From Pseudoduganella rivuli (GTDB lineage Bacteria; Pseudomonadota; Gammaproteobacteria; Burkholderiales; Burkholderiaceae_D), in contig NZ_WKJJ01000009.1 of NCBI RefSeq assembly GCF_009674485.1, forward strand, positions 1-64,000: 64,000 bases of DNA, written 5' to 3'. Made by a program: the position numbers and the translations under genes. The stretch's first letter is position 1. The number at the start of each line of letters is the position of its first letter. A model generated the notes under the pieces. The model saw nothing but the letters and a program-made list of their open reading frames with translations, was not told the DNA's origin and did no database searches. Positions 53,412 through 62,079 of the stretch are shown here, piece by piece.

Positions 53412-54244
53412 TACGAGTTTCCTTCAGTTTGTGTTGCAAAAATGTGTAAAGCCGGCATTACTGCAGGCCTGTATTCTGTCCTTGTCAGCGCACTATCGTG
53501 ATGCGCTACTTATGCGTGTCAGCATTCCCCGAATGCCGTGTGTTGTGGCGGATATGCTACACAACACTCACTTTATCTTGGCCCTTACCGCCGACTTTCC
53601 GAAGCGTCAACGCTTCGGAGGCGGCACTATACTGGCCGTTTGACATTCAATCAAGTGTCAGCCTGGCACCCGTGCGGCCCTGTGGGACACGGGTTCTGCT
53701 CGTTGTGCGCAGCAGCGGGAAAGCGTGGCTAAAACTGCAAATTGAAGCAAAACGCATCATTTATACATTAATTTTGCTAATTTTGCTTGTATTCATTTGT
53801 TATAAGTATTTTCCGCAATAGCAAATCTGTGCCCTTATTTTGTGCGTCCGCTCTATTTCGGTGCGGCAACAGAAAAATCCCTGGCTTGATTCGCCCGCGA
53901 TCTGGCCTATCGTTAACATAAGTGCCCCGCCGTCTTCCTCCTCGCTCCCGGCCCGGATGAATACCAGTACAGCCGGAAACAACAATAGCCAGATTTTTTT
54001 CACATATTTTCCAAGTTTTTTGTCCAGCACAAAACCGGCACATTGCAGCGAATCCTGCCCATAGTTCTGCATGGCCGCCATGTGTCGTGGACAAGGGGTT
54101 TAACTGGCGTTTTCAGAGGGAAAACCACAGGTTTACCGCCCCACTTTCTCTAGCGAAACGCGAGTAGAATGCACTCGCACAACGGGGATGGCCCCGACAA
54201 AAACAGTACACGGCTCCCCCAAACCCGTAGCCGATTTAAGGAAC
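53412..54244. other. Long intergenic region between porin and MerR gene
   Basis: It is about 830 bases. It includes a perfect eight-base hairpin (53599-53606 with 53611-53618), an AT-rich tract (53740-53830) and several short ORFs without clear coding character. Its length near a regulator suggests regulatory content or a gene remnant. No function is assigned. Confidence 0.5.
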
Positions 54245-55195
54245 ATGAACACTGAGGCCCCATTGACTGTCCCCAGTACGATCAGCGATGTCGAACGCGA
54301 CACCGGTGTCGCCAAAGAAACCTTGCGCGTCTGGGAGCGCCGCTACGATTTCCCGCAACCGCTGCGGGATCCGTTTGGCGAACGCGTCTACCCGACCGAC
54401 CAGGTGGTCAAGCTGCGTCTCGTGAAAAGGCTGATCGACCTGGGCTTCCGTCCGGGCAAAGTGATCGGCTACAGCCCCGAAGAATTGCAGGCGCTGGCCG
54501 AAAAAGCCGCCGACAACAGCAAATCGCGTACCCGCACGCCACATCATCCGGAATTGCAGGTCTACCTGGATTTGTGCAAATCCCATCAAATGGATGCATT
54601 GCGCCGCAAACTGTCGCAGGCGCTGCTGGTCATGGGGCTGAAAAGCTTCGTCATCGACCTGGTGACGCCACTGACGGCGCTGGTGGGCGATGCGTGGGCT
54701 TCGGGCCGTTTCGCGGTATTTGAAGAACACTTGTTTGCCGAATCGCTGCAAATGGTGATGCGCAGCGCGATCTTTTCCGTACCGCAGGCAAATACCAACC
54801 ACAATGGCGCGCCGCGCCCGCGCATCCTGCTGACCACGCTGCCGCAAGAGCGTCACGGCCTGGGCTTGCTGATGGCGGAAGCGCTGTTTACCGCCGAAGG
54901 CGCGCACGCGATTTCGCTGGGCACGCAAACGCCGGTCCCCGACATTGCCGATGCGGCCCGCGCGCTGGGCGTCGATATCGTCGCCCTGTCGTTGTCGGCA
55001 TCGATGAATCCGCGCCAGGCGCTCGACGGGCTGAAAGAATTGCGCGCTCGCCTGCCGGCCACGGTGGAAATCTGGGCCGGCGGCCATTGCGCCGTCCTGC
55101 GCAAACGTCCGCCGCCATTCCTGCGCGTCTACGACTTGCCGGAAATCGCTTCCGGCATCAATGACTGGCGCCTGCGCGTCCGCAGCCAGGGCTGA
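54245..55195 (+). CDS. MerR-family regulator with CarH-type cobalamin-binding domain
   Basis: The protein has 316 residues. A MerR HTH (ISDVERDTGVAKETLRVWERRYDFPQPLRD) is followed by a helical bundle and a B12-binding Rossmann domain. The bundle carries the photoreceptor signature Wx9EH (W151...E161-H162). The B12 motif ExHxxG (E202-R-H204-G-L-G207) supplies the lower axial histidine. These are the marks of CarH-like light-sensing repressors that use adenosylcobalamin. Target genes are not visible nearby. The start at 54245 fits the family N-terminus; an in-frame ATG at 54188 is an alternative. Confidence 0.85.
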   Translation: MNTEAPLTVPSTISDVERDTGVAKETLRVWERRYDFPQPLRDPFGERVYPTDQVVKLRLVKRLIDLGFRPGKVIGYSPEELQALAEKAADNSKSRTRTPHHPELQVYLDLCKSHQMDALRRKLSQALLVMGLKSFVIDLVTPLTALVGDAWASGRFAVFEEHLFAESLQMVMRSAIFSVPQANTNHNGAPRPRILLTTLPQERHGLGLLMAEALFTAEGAHAISLGTQTPVPDIADAARALGVDIVALSLSASMNPRQALDGLKELRARLPATVEIWAGGHCAVLRKRPPPFLRVYDLPEIASGINDWRLRVRSQG

Positions 55196-55331
55196 TGGCC
55201 CGCCCCGGCCGGTGGGCGGCGGCCGGCCGCCTCGCCCCCGGTTAGCGCTGCGGTAGTAGCGCTCTGGTAGAATACCGGCTGATTTTCCGGCGCCCTGCCG
55301 GATCCGCTTGAAGCCCCCCTACCGCACACCA

Positions 55332-56447
55332 ATGTTCAGTTTCTTCAAGAAAAAGACCGCTCAACCCGATCCCGCAGTCACTGCAGCGCCGCAGGCGCCG
55401 GCTGCCGTTCCCGTTTCGACGCCCGTTGTACCGGAAGCCACTGCCGCCGCCGTACCGGTTGCCGCCCCGGCGCCGGTCCCGGCCGCCCCGCTGGCGCCGG
55501 AAACGCAGCCGCCCATCGATACCAGCGCCATGGCCATGCCGGAACAGGACAAACCGTCGTGGATGTCGCGCCTGAAGGCAGGCTTGTCGAAAACGTCGGC
55601 CAACCTGTCGCTGCTGTTCGTCGGCGCAAAAATCGACGACGACCTGTATGACGAGCTGGAAGCCGCCCTGCTGATGTCCGACGCCGGCATCGACGCCACC
55701 GAATACTTGCTGGCGGCGCTGAAACGCAAGGTCAAGGAAGACAAGTTGCTCGATGCGGCCGCCGTCAAGCAAGCGTTGAAGGCGCTGATGGTGGAAATGC
55801 TGCTGCCGCTGCAAAAGCCGTTCGAACTGGGGCGACACCAGCCGCTGGTGATGATGATTTCCGGCGTCAACGGCGCCGGCAAAACCACCACCATCGGCAA
55901 GCTGGCCAAGCATATGCAAATGCATAACCAATCCGTGCTGCTGGCGGCCGGCGACACGTTCCGCGCCGCCGCCCGCGAACAGTTGATGATCTGGGGCCAG
56001 CGCAACAATGTCACCGTGGTCTCGCAGGAATCGGGCGACCCGGCCGCCGTGTCGTATGACGCCGTGCAATCGGCCAAGGCGCGCGGCATGGACGTGGTCA
56101 TGATCGACACGGCGGGCCGCCTGCCGACGCAGTTGCACCTGATGGAAGAACTCAAGAAGATCAAGCGCGTGATCGGCAAGGGCCTGGAAGGCGCGCCCCA
56201 TGAAACCTTGCTGGTCATCGACGGCAACACGGGCCAGAACGCGCTGGCGCAAGTCAAAGCCTTTGACGATGCGCTGCAACTGTCCGGCCTGATCATCACC
56301 AAGCTCGATGGCACGGCCAAGGGTGGTGTGATTGCCGCCATTGCCCGCGTCCGACCGGTGCCCGTGTATTTCATCGGCATCGGCGAGCGCATCGAAGATT
56401 TACAACCGTTCAATGCGGCGGAATTCGTCGACGCCTTGCTGGGATAA
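55332..56447 (+). CDS. ftsY: Signal recognition particle receptor FtsY
   Basis: The protein has 371 residues. An N-terminal Ala/Pro-rich acidic-type linker precedes the NG GTPase domain. The GTP motifs are GVNGAGKTTT, DTAGR and TKLDG. It receives SRP-bound ribosomes at the membrane. The start is the ATG at 55332 (MFSFFKKK). The frame continues upstream to 55308. It heads the ftsY-ftsE-ftsX unit. Confidence 0.95.
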   Translation: MFSFFKKKTAQPDPAVTAAPQAPAAVPVSTPVVPEATAAAVPVAAPAPVPAAPLAPETQPPIDTSAMAMPEQDKPSWMSRLKAGLSKTSANLSLLFVGAKIDDDLYDELEAALLMSDAGIDATEYLLAALKRKVKEDKLLDAAAVKQALKALMVEMLLPLQKPFELGRHQPLVMMISGVNGAGKTTTIGKLAKHMQMHNQSVLLAAGDTFRAAAREQLMIWGQRNNVTVVSQESGDPAAVSYDAVQSAKARGMDVVMIDTAGRLPTQLHLMEELKKIKRVIGKGLEGAPHETLLVIDGNTGQNALAQVKAFDDALQLSGLIITKLDGTAKGGVIAAIARVRPVPVYFIGIGERIEDLQPFNAAEFVDALLG

Positions 56448-56452
56448 TCCCG

Positions 56453-57100
56453 ATGATCGAATTCCAGCACGTGACCAAGCAATACGGGCCGGACGCGACC
56501 GCGCTGCGCGACGTCTCGCTGACCATCAACAAGGGCGAACTGGTGTTCCTGGCCGGCCCGTCCGGCGCCGGCAAATCCACCTTGCTGAAAATGATCGCCG
56601 CCATGGAGCGCCCCAGCTCCGGCCACGTGATCGTCAATGGCCAGGATATCGGCCGCCTGAAAGCTGCGGGGGTGCCTTTCCTGCGGCGCAACCTGGGCCT
56701 GATCTTCCAGGAACAGCGCTTGCTGAACGACCGTTCCATCCTGGCCAACGTCATGATGCCGTTGATGGTGACGGGCGCGCCCCGTGCTCAGGCGGAACAG
56801 CGGGCCCGGGCGGCACTGGATAAAGTGGGCCTGGGCGACCGCACCAACTCGCTGCCGCTGGCGCTGTCCGGCGGCGAACAGCAGCGCGTATCGATTGCGC
56901 GCGCCATCGTCAACCGTCCGCAAATCATCCTGGCCGACGAACCCACGGCCAACCTGGACCGCGCCAGCGCGGAACGGGTGTTCGATGCACTGCGGGCCTT
57001 CCACTCGGTCGGCGTGACGTGCGTGATTTCCACCCACGATGAAGTGGTGCTGGATGCGGCCGCGCGCGTCATCCACCTGCGCCAGGGAGCCCTCGAATGA
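56453..57100 (+). CDS. ftsE: Cell division ABC ATPase FtsE
   Basis: The protein has 215 residues. Walker A is GPSGAGKST, the ABC signature LSGGEQQR and Walker B ILADEPT. With FtsX it activates septal wall hydrolases. It starts five bases after ftsY and its stop overlaps the ftsX start (ATGA). Confidence 0.96.
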   Translation: MIEFQHVTKQYGPDATALRDVSLTINKGELVFLAGPSGAGKSTLLKMIAAMERPSSGHVIVNGQDIGRLKAAGVPFLRRNLGLIFQEQRLLNDRSILANVMMPLMVTGAPRAQAEQRARAALDKVGLGDRTNSLPLALSGGEQQRVSIARAIVNRPQIILADEPTANLDRASAERVFDALRAFHSVGVTCVISTHDEVVLDAAARVIHLRQGALE

Positions 57101-58011
57101 CCAACTGGTTCCGCCAACATGGCTTCGCACTGGCCGCCGCGCTGGTGCATGTGCGCCGCGCGCCCGGCAGCTTCCTGTTCAATATCCTGGTGGTGGCGAT
57201 TGCGCTGGCCTTGCCCTTCATGGGCATGACCTTGCTGGACAATGTGCGTCCGCTGTCGGAACAACTGTCGGTCGATCCGGAAATCAGCCTGTTCGTCAAG
57301 CAGGACGTGCCGCGCGACCAGGCCGCCACGCTGGCCACGCCGCTGCGCGAACTGGCGCGTGACGCGAAAATCATCTTCGTGCCGCGCGAAAAGGCGCTGG
57401 ATAACCTGAAAGACAAGAGCGGCCTGTCCGACGTGCTCGCCACCTTGGGTGACAACCCGTTGCCGGACAGCTACATCGTGAAACTGGACGCCTTCCGCAC
57501 GGCCGCCACCGGCCTCGACGTGGACGTGCTGGCTGAACAGATGCGCCTGCTGCCCGGCGTGGACACGGTGCAAATCGATTCCGCGTGGGTCAAGCGCCTG
57601 GCCGCGCTGATCAATATCCTCAAGCTGGCGCTGATGCTGCTGGCGGCCACGCTGGGCACCGTGGTGGTGGCGGTGGTGTTCAACACCATCCGCCTGCAAG
57701 TGTTGACGCAGCGGGAAGAAATCCTCGTGTCCAAGCTGATCGGCGCCACCGATACCTTCATCCACCGCCCCTTCTATTACACGGGCGCCCTGCTGGGCCT
57801 GTGCGCGGGCGGACTGGCGCTGGGCGGCGTGGCGCTGGCGCTGGGACCGCTGAATACCGCGATTGCCGAGTTTGCGCGGCTGTATGCGTCGGAATTCCGG
57901 CTGGCGCCGCTGTCGGCCTTGCCGGCCGCGGGGCTGCTGGCGTTATCGGCCAGCCTTGGCCTGGTTGGCGCCTCGCTGTCCGTGCAGCGCCATTTGGCCA
58001 AACTAAGTTAA
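57097..58011 (+). CDS. ftsX: Cell division membrane protein FtsX
   Basis: The protein has 304 residues with four membrane helices (about 24-45 and three near the C-terminus) and a periplasmic loop of about 120 residues between the first two. It partners FtsE. Its start overlaps the ftsE stop. It is followed by 337 bases containing the rpoH control region. Confidence 0.94.
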   Translation: MTNWFRQHGFALAAALVHVRRAPGSFLFNILVVAIALALPFMGMTLLDNVRPLSEQLSVDPEISLFVKQDVPRDQAATLATPLRELARDAKIIFVPREKALDNLKDKSGLSDVLATLGDNPLPDSYIVKLDAFRTAATGLDVDVLAEQMRLLPGVDTVQIDSAWVKRLAALINILKLALMLLAATLGTVVVAVVFNTIRLQVLTQREEILVSKLIGATDTFIHRPFYYTGALLGLCAGGLALGGVALALGPLNTAIAEFARLYASEFRLAPLSALPAAGLLALSASLGLVGASLSVQRHLAKLS

Positions 58012-58348
58012 CTTATTGCCGACATGGCGGCTTCCGCTGGGCGGCTTTTACAAAGCCGCCTGCGTGCGTTCACGCACAGTCGTTCTCTACCTTCCGCCGA
58101 TATCCTGACGCTATTGACAAGCCTCAAACGTTGTAAATTAACTACGATTTGGTAAAGATCATCGCGTAGACTGCATCGATAGACGATTGCTATTAATTTC
58201 ATTGCTACAGGCGATTGGCACTCGCCAAGGGAGAGTGCTAATATATGTCCGACTCCCGTGTTTCTTGATGCAACGCAACTGTTAAGCAAGCTTTAAGAGA
58301 CACGGCGCAAGATGCTTCCAACTAAATACGCTTTGAGCGAGGAAAAGA
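58012..58348 (+). promoter_or_regulatory. rpoH control region
   Basis: It is about 340 bases without a gene. It contains TTGACA at 58114-58119 (a possible second promoter with a weak -10), the CIRCE element and promoter described separately, and the rpoH leader with GAGGAA ahead of the ATG. Confidence 0.6.
58215..58244 (+). promoter_or_regulatory. CIRCE element overlapping an rpoH promoter
   Basis: TTGGCACTC - nine bases - GAGTGCTAA (58215-58241) is one base off the CIRCE consensus TTAGCACTC-N9-GAGTGCTAA bound by HrcA. It encloses a promoter: -35 TTGGCA (58215-58220), 18-base spacer, -10 TAATAT (58239-58244). HrcA binding would block it directly. Confidence 0.85.
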
Positions 58349-59248
58349 ATGACGACGATGACCGCAACTGCTGCGCTGGTACCTGCCAGTAAAAACGCAC
58401 TCGGCCTCGGGTTCAGTGGCAACCTGGGGAACCTGGACGCCTATATTTCGGCGGTCAACCGCCTGCCTATGCTCAGCCACGACGACGAAGTGCGCCTCGG
58501 CCGTAACCTGAAGGAAAACAATGACCTGGGCGCCGCACAGGAACTGGTGCTGTCGCACTTGCGCCTGGTGGTATCGATTGCCCGTGGCTATCTCGGTTAT
58601 GGCTTGCCGCATGCCGACCTGATTCAGGAAGGCAATATCGGCTTGATGAAAGCCGTCAAGCGCTTCGACCCGGATCAGGGCGTGCGCCTGGTGTCGTATG
58701 CGATGCACTGGATCAAGGCGGAAATCCACGAATACATCCTGAAGAACTGGCGCCTGGTGAAAGTGGCCACCACCAAAGCCCAGCGCAAGCTGTTCTTCAA
58801 CCTGCGCAGCCACAAGCAGGGCCTGGATGCGATGACGCCGGCCCAGATCGACCAGCTGGCCAAGACGCTGGACGTCAAGCGCGAAGAAGTGATTGAAATG
58901 GAAACGCGCCTGTCCGGCCGCGATATCGCGCTGGAATCGCCGACCGATGATGAAGATGACAAGTTCGCGCCGATCGCTTACCTGTCGTCCGAGCAGAGCG
59001 AACCGACCCGCGTGCTGGAAGCGGAGCAAGTGACGCGCCTGCATTCGGAAGGCCTGGAAACCGCGCTGTCGAAACTGGACGCCCGCTCCCGCCGCATCGT
59101 GGAAGCGCGCTGGCTGGCCAACGATGATGGTTCCGGCGCCACCTTGCACACGCTGGCGGAAGAATTCGGCGTGTCGGCCGAGCGTATCCGCCAGATCGAA
59201 GCGGCTGCGCTGAAGAAAATGAAGACTGCGCTGACGCCGTACGTTTGA
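58349..59248 (+). CDS. rpoH: Heat-shock sigma factor RpoH (sigma 32)
   Basis: The protein has 299 residues. It has sigma regions 2-4 and the RpoH box QRKLFFNLR at residues 145-153. Region 4 ends with SAERIRQIEAAALKKMK. It directs heat-shock transcription. GAGG lies about seven bases ahead of the ATG. The position after ftsYEX is conserved in many proteobacteria. Upstream CIRCE suggests that HrcA also controls it. Confidence 0.97.
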   Translation: MTTMTATAALVPASKNALGLGFSGNLGNLDAYISAVNRLPMLSHDDEVRLGRNLKENNDLGAAQELVLSHLRLVVSIARGYLGYGLPHADLIQEGNIGLMKAVKRFDPDQGVRLVSYAMHWIKAEIHEYILKNWRLVKVATTKAQRKLFFNLRSHKQGLDAMTPAQIDQLAKTLDVKREEVIEMETRLSGRDIALESPTDDEDDKFAPIAYLSSEQSEPTRVLEAEQVTRLHSEGLETALSKLDARSRRIVEARWLANDDGSGATLHTLAEEFGVSAERIRQIEAAALKKMKTALTPYV

Positions 59249-59272
59249 TCAGATATTCCGCACCGCACAACG

Positions 59273-59317
59273 CCCCTGGCGTAGAATTGCCCGTAAAGCA
59301 ATTCTCCCAGGGGTTTT
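59273..59317 (+). terminator. Terminator after rpoH
   Basis: A long bulged hairpin: CCCCTGG (59273-59279) with CCAGGGG (59307-59313), and AGAATTGC (59283-59290) with GCAATTCT (59298-59305), then UUUU. Confidence 0.8.
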
Positions 59318-59418
59318 GCTTTTCCGGCGCCATCTCAACCGTGCGCCTATTTTGATGTAATTTGGTTAATATTTTCACCCGTCAGCCAACCCTTGTTTTA
59401 CGGCCCAAGGAGATGAAT

Positions 59419-59850
59419 ATGCAGCCTGGTTTCATCAGTTCGCTATGCAGCGCCATTGTCTGCGCCGGCATCATTGCCGCTTGCGGTATCAGTCCCGCGG
59501 AAAGCGGTGGCGGCCCGGCCAAGCCAGTCAGCCAGACCTATGTGCTGGCCCCCGGACAGACCGTCAACCTCGCCCCCAACACCACGCTGAAACTCGACAA
59601 GGTCAACGACAGCCGCTGCCGCCCCGGCGCCGTCTGCGTGTGGAAGGGTTACATCAGTTTCACGTTTATCCTCACGCACGGCGGCCAGTCCAGCCAGTTC
59701 GTGCTGGCGGAAGACATGCCGAATGGCAGCAATAACGCAACGCAGCAAGGCTTGAAATTTACTCTCGGGACGCTGGAGCCGGCCGAGCCGACACCGCTGA
59801 ATGCGCCGCCGCCGGCATATAAGGTAAGCTTACGGGTGGATATTTCCTAG
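59419..59850 (+). CDS. Small uncharacterised lipoprotein
   Basis: The protein has 143 residues with a lipoprotein signal ending IIAAC. The mature part has a conserved-looking segment DSRCRPGAVCVWKGYISF and a beta-rich body. Function unknown. The start is the second of two close ATGs (59419), six bases from AAGGAG, which abuts the first. It lies 18 bases upstream of ggt and may be co-transcribed. Confidence 0.75.
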   Translation: MQPGFISSLCSAIVCAGIIAACGISPAESGGGPAKPVSQTYVLAPGQTVNLAPNTTLKLDKVNDSRCRPGAVCVWKGYISFTFILTHGGQSSQFVLAEDMPNGSNNATQQGLKFTLGTLEPAEPTPLNAPPPAYKVSLRVDIS

Positions 59851-59868
59851 AGCAAACTACCCGAGCCT

Positions 59869-61620
59869 ATGACCCAGACCGCTACCCGCACCGTCCTTCG
59901 TCCACTGACCCTTTCCCTTCTCATCGCCGCGCTGCCGGCAGCCGCCTGGTCCAAGACCCCGGTGGCCACCGGCACCGGCGGCGCGGTCGCCACCATCAGC
60001 GAACCCGCGTCGCAGGCCGCGATGGCCATCCTGAATAAAGGCGGCAACGCCGTCGATGCCGCCGTGGCGGCCGCCGCCACGCTGGGTGTGACCGATCCGT
60101 TCAGCTGCGGCATCGGTGGCGGCGGCTTCATGATGATTTATCTGGCAAAAGACAAGCGCGTCATCACCATCGACCACCGCGAAACGGCGCCGGCCAATTT
60201 CAAGCCCACCGTCTTCCAGCAGGACGGCAAGGAAATCCCGTTTGACGAAGCCGTGGCCAGCGGCATGTCGGTCGGTGTGCCGGGCGCCGTGCGGGGCTGG
60301 CATGAAGCGCTGGACCGCTATGGCTCCATGTCGCTGAAACAGGTGCTGCAACCGGCCATCGCGGTCGCGCAAAACGGCTTCAAGGTCAACGACAACTTCA
60401 CGCACCTGGTGAAGGAAAACGAAGCGAAATTCGCGCTGTTCCCCGCCACCGCACAACTGTACCTGCGCAACGGCAAGGCGCTGCCCAGCGGCACCCTGCT
60501 GCGCAACCCGGACCTGGCCAGGGCGTACCGCGAACTGGCGGCCGGCGGCGTCAAGGTGTTTTATGAAGGCAAGATCGGCCGCGCCATCGTCGATACCGTC
60601 AACCACCCGGGCGGCAAGGTGCGTCCCGGCGCCATGACCATGGCGGACCTGGCCAACTATGAAGCGCGCCTGCGCCAGCCGATCCGCTACACCTACCGCG
60701 GCTATGAACTGGCCGGCATGCCGCTGCCGTCCAGCGGCGGCGTGGCGATCGGCGAAGCGCTGAATATCCTCGAAGGCTACGACTTGAAATCCATGCCGCG
60801 CGATAAGGTCGAACACCTGTACATGGAAGCAGCCCGCCTGGCATTTGCCGACCGCAATGCCTACCTGGCGGACCCGGAATTCGTCGAAGCGCCCGTCCAG
60901 GGGCTGCTGAGCAAAGCCTATGCGGCGCGCCGCCGCGAATTGATCGACCCGACCCGCGCCGGCAAAGTCGCCACGGCAGGCGATCCGTATCCATTCCAGC
61001 AAGACCAGAGCGTGCCGCTGCGTCCCGTTACGGCCAAGCTGCTGGCAGAAGGTGCGCATACCACGCACCTGACCGTGTCCGACAAGGACGGCAACATCGT
61101 CGCCTACACGTACACCATTGAATCATGGGGTGGCAGCGGCATCACGGTGCCCGGCTACGGCTTCCTGCTGAACAATGAAATGACGGACTTCGATTTCTCC
61201 GGCCCCCATCCGAACGTGCCGGAAGCGGGCAAGCGGCCCCGTTCCAGCATGTCGCCGACCATCGCGTTCAAGGATGGCAAACCCGCGTTTTCCATCGGCA
61301 GCCCGGGCGGCGCCACCATCATCACCACGGTGCTGCAATCGATCGTCAACCACATCGACCTGGGCATGACGATGGACCAGGCCATCGACGCGCCGCGCCT
61401 GTCGGAACGCAATGGCGAAGCCACCCATATCGAGCCGGGTTATTCGGGGACGCCGGCCGCGCTGGCGCAGGAAAAATATGGCCGCCGCTGGGCGGCGGAC
61501 GTGGCGGAAATCGGGGCGGCCAATGCGCTGGTGTTCAACGCCGATGGAACGGTGACGGCCGTCAGCGAGGGCAAGCGGCATGGCGTCGGCAGCGCGCTGG
61601 TGCAGAAGAAGGGGCATTGA
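59869..61620 (+). CDS. ggt: Gamma-glutamyltransferase
   Basis: The protein has 583 residues. A signal peptide precedes the Ntn-hydrolase precursor. The self-processing nucleophile fits T398 in GAHTTHLTVSDKDGN. Glycine-rich GIGGGGFMMIY and PLPSSGGVAIGE are family motifs. It cleaves glutathione and other gamma-glutamyl compounds in the periplasm. It follows the lipoprotein gene closely. Confidence 0.95.
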   Translation: MTQTATRTVLRPLTLSLLIAALPAAAWSKTPVATGTGGAVATISEPASQAAMAILNKGGNAVDAAVAAAATLGVTDPFSCGIGGGGFMMIYLAKDKRVITIDHRETAPANFKPTVFQQDGKEIPFDEAVASGMSVGVPGAVRGWHEALDRYGSMSLKQVLQPAIAVAQNGFKVNDNFTHLVKENEAKFALFPATAQLYLRNGKALPSGTLLRNPDLARAYRELAAGGVKVFYEGKIGRAIVDTVNHPGGKVRPGAMTMADLANYEARLRQPIRYTYRGYELAGMPLPSSGGVAIGEALNILEGYDLKSMPRDKVEHLYMEAARLAFADRNAYLADPEFVEAPVQGLLSKAYAARRRELIDPTRAGKVATAGDPYPFQQDQSVPLRPVTAKLLAEGAHTTHLTVSDKDGNIVAYTYTIESWGGSGITVPGYGFLLNNEMTDFDFSGPHPNVPEAGKRPRSSMSPTIAFKDGKPAFSIGSPGGATIITTVLQSIVNHIDLGMTMDQAIDAPRLSERNGEATHIEPGYSGTPAALAQEKYGRRWAADVAEIGAANALVFNADGTVTAVSEGKRHGVGSALVQKKGH

Positions 61621-61690
61621 GCAGCTCCGGGACTGACATCGAGACGCCGCTGTAACCGCCCGCCTGCATGCGTCAACACGGTGCATGCAT

Positions 61691-61711
61691 GGCGGCATTG
61701 TAAATGCCGCC
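61691..61711. terminator. Hairpin between ggt and the monooxygenase gene
   Basis: GGCGGCATT (61691-61699) pairs perfectly with AATGCCGCC (61703-61711) between convergent genes. There is no long U-run. Confidence 0.55.
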
Positions 61712-61725
61712 CTACGGGTTTTGCG

Positions 61726-62079
61726 TCACGTGTCGGCGGCGTGCCTCGCCCTGCTGTCCTGCGGCGCCTGTTCCCTGTCCCGCAATCCATAATCGCGGAT
61801 CACGCCGGCAATCCGCAAGCGGTACTCGTCAAACACGCCGCCGCGCCCCGCTTCCTGCGCGGCGCGGTGCGCTTCGATATTGCGCCACTGCAGGATGGCT
61901 TCCTCATCGCGGAAAAACGACAGCGACAGCATCTTGCCCGGGTCCGTCAAGCTCTGGAACCGTTCCACGGAAATGAAGCCATCGATCTGTTCCAGCAGCG
62001 GCCGCAGCTTGGCCGCCAGGTCCAGGTAATCCTGCTTGCGCCCTTCGTGGGGCCACACTTCGAAAATCACGGCGATCAT
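61726..62079 (-). CDS. Antibiotic-biosynthesis-monooxygenase (ABM) domain protein
   Basis: The protein has 117 residues. The ferredoxin-like ABM fold is suggested by MIAVIFEVWPHEGRKQDYLDLAAKLRPLL-type opening (interrupted here) and SFFRDEEAILQWRN. Such small proteins are cofactor-free oxygenases or heme-related enzymes. It overlaps the P450 stop (ATGA), with AAGGAG five bases upstream, so the two form an operon. Substrate unknown. Confidence 0.85.
   Translation of the reverse strand: MIAVIFEVWPHEGRKQDYLDLAAKLRPLLEQIDGFISVERFQSLTDPGKMLSLSFFRDEEAILQWRNIEAHRAAQEAGRGGVFDEYRLRIAGVIRDYGLRDREQAPQDSRARHAADT

Noticed and set aside
53498..53821. Plus-strand ORF ending in a hydrophobic segment
   Set aside because: No ribosome site, no similarity, and codon use unlike neighbours.
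53800..54003. Possible 67-residue minus-strand ORF with a signal-like start (VKKIWLLLFPAVLVFI)
   Set aside because: GTG start, poor ribosome site and no family match; it may be chance in an AT-rich gap.
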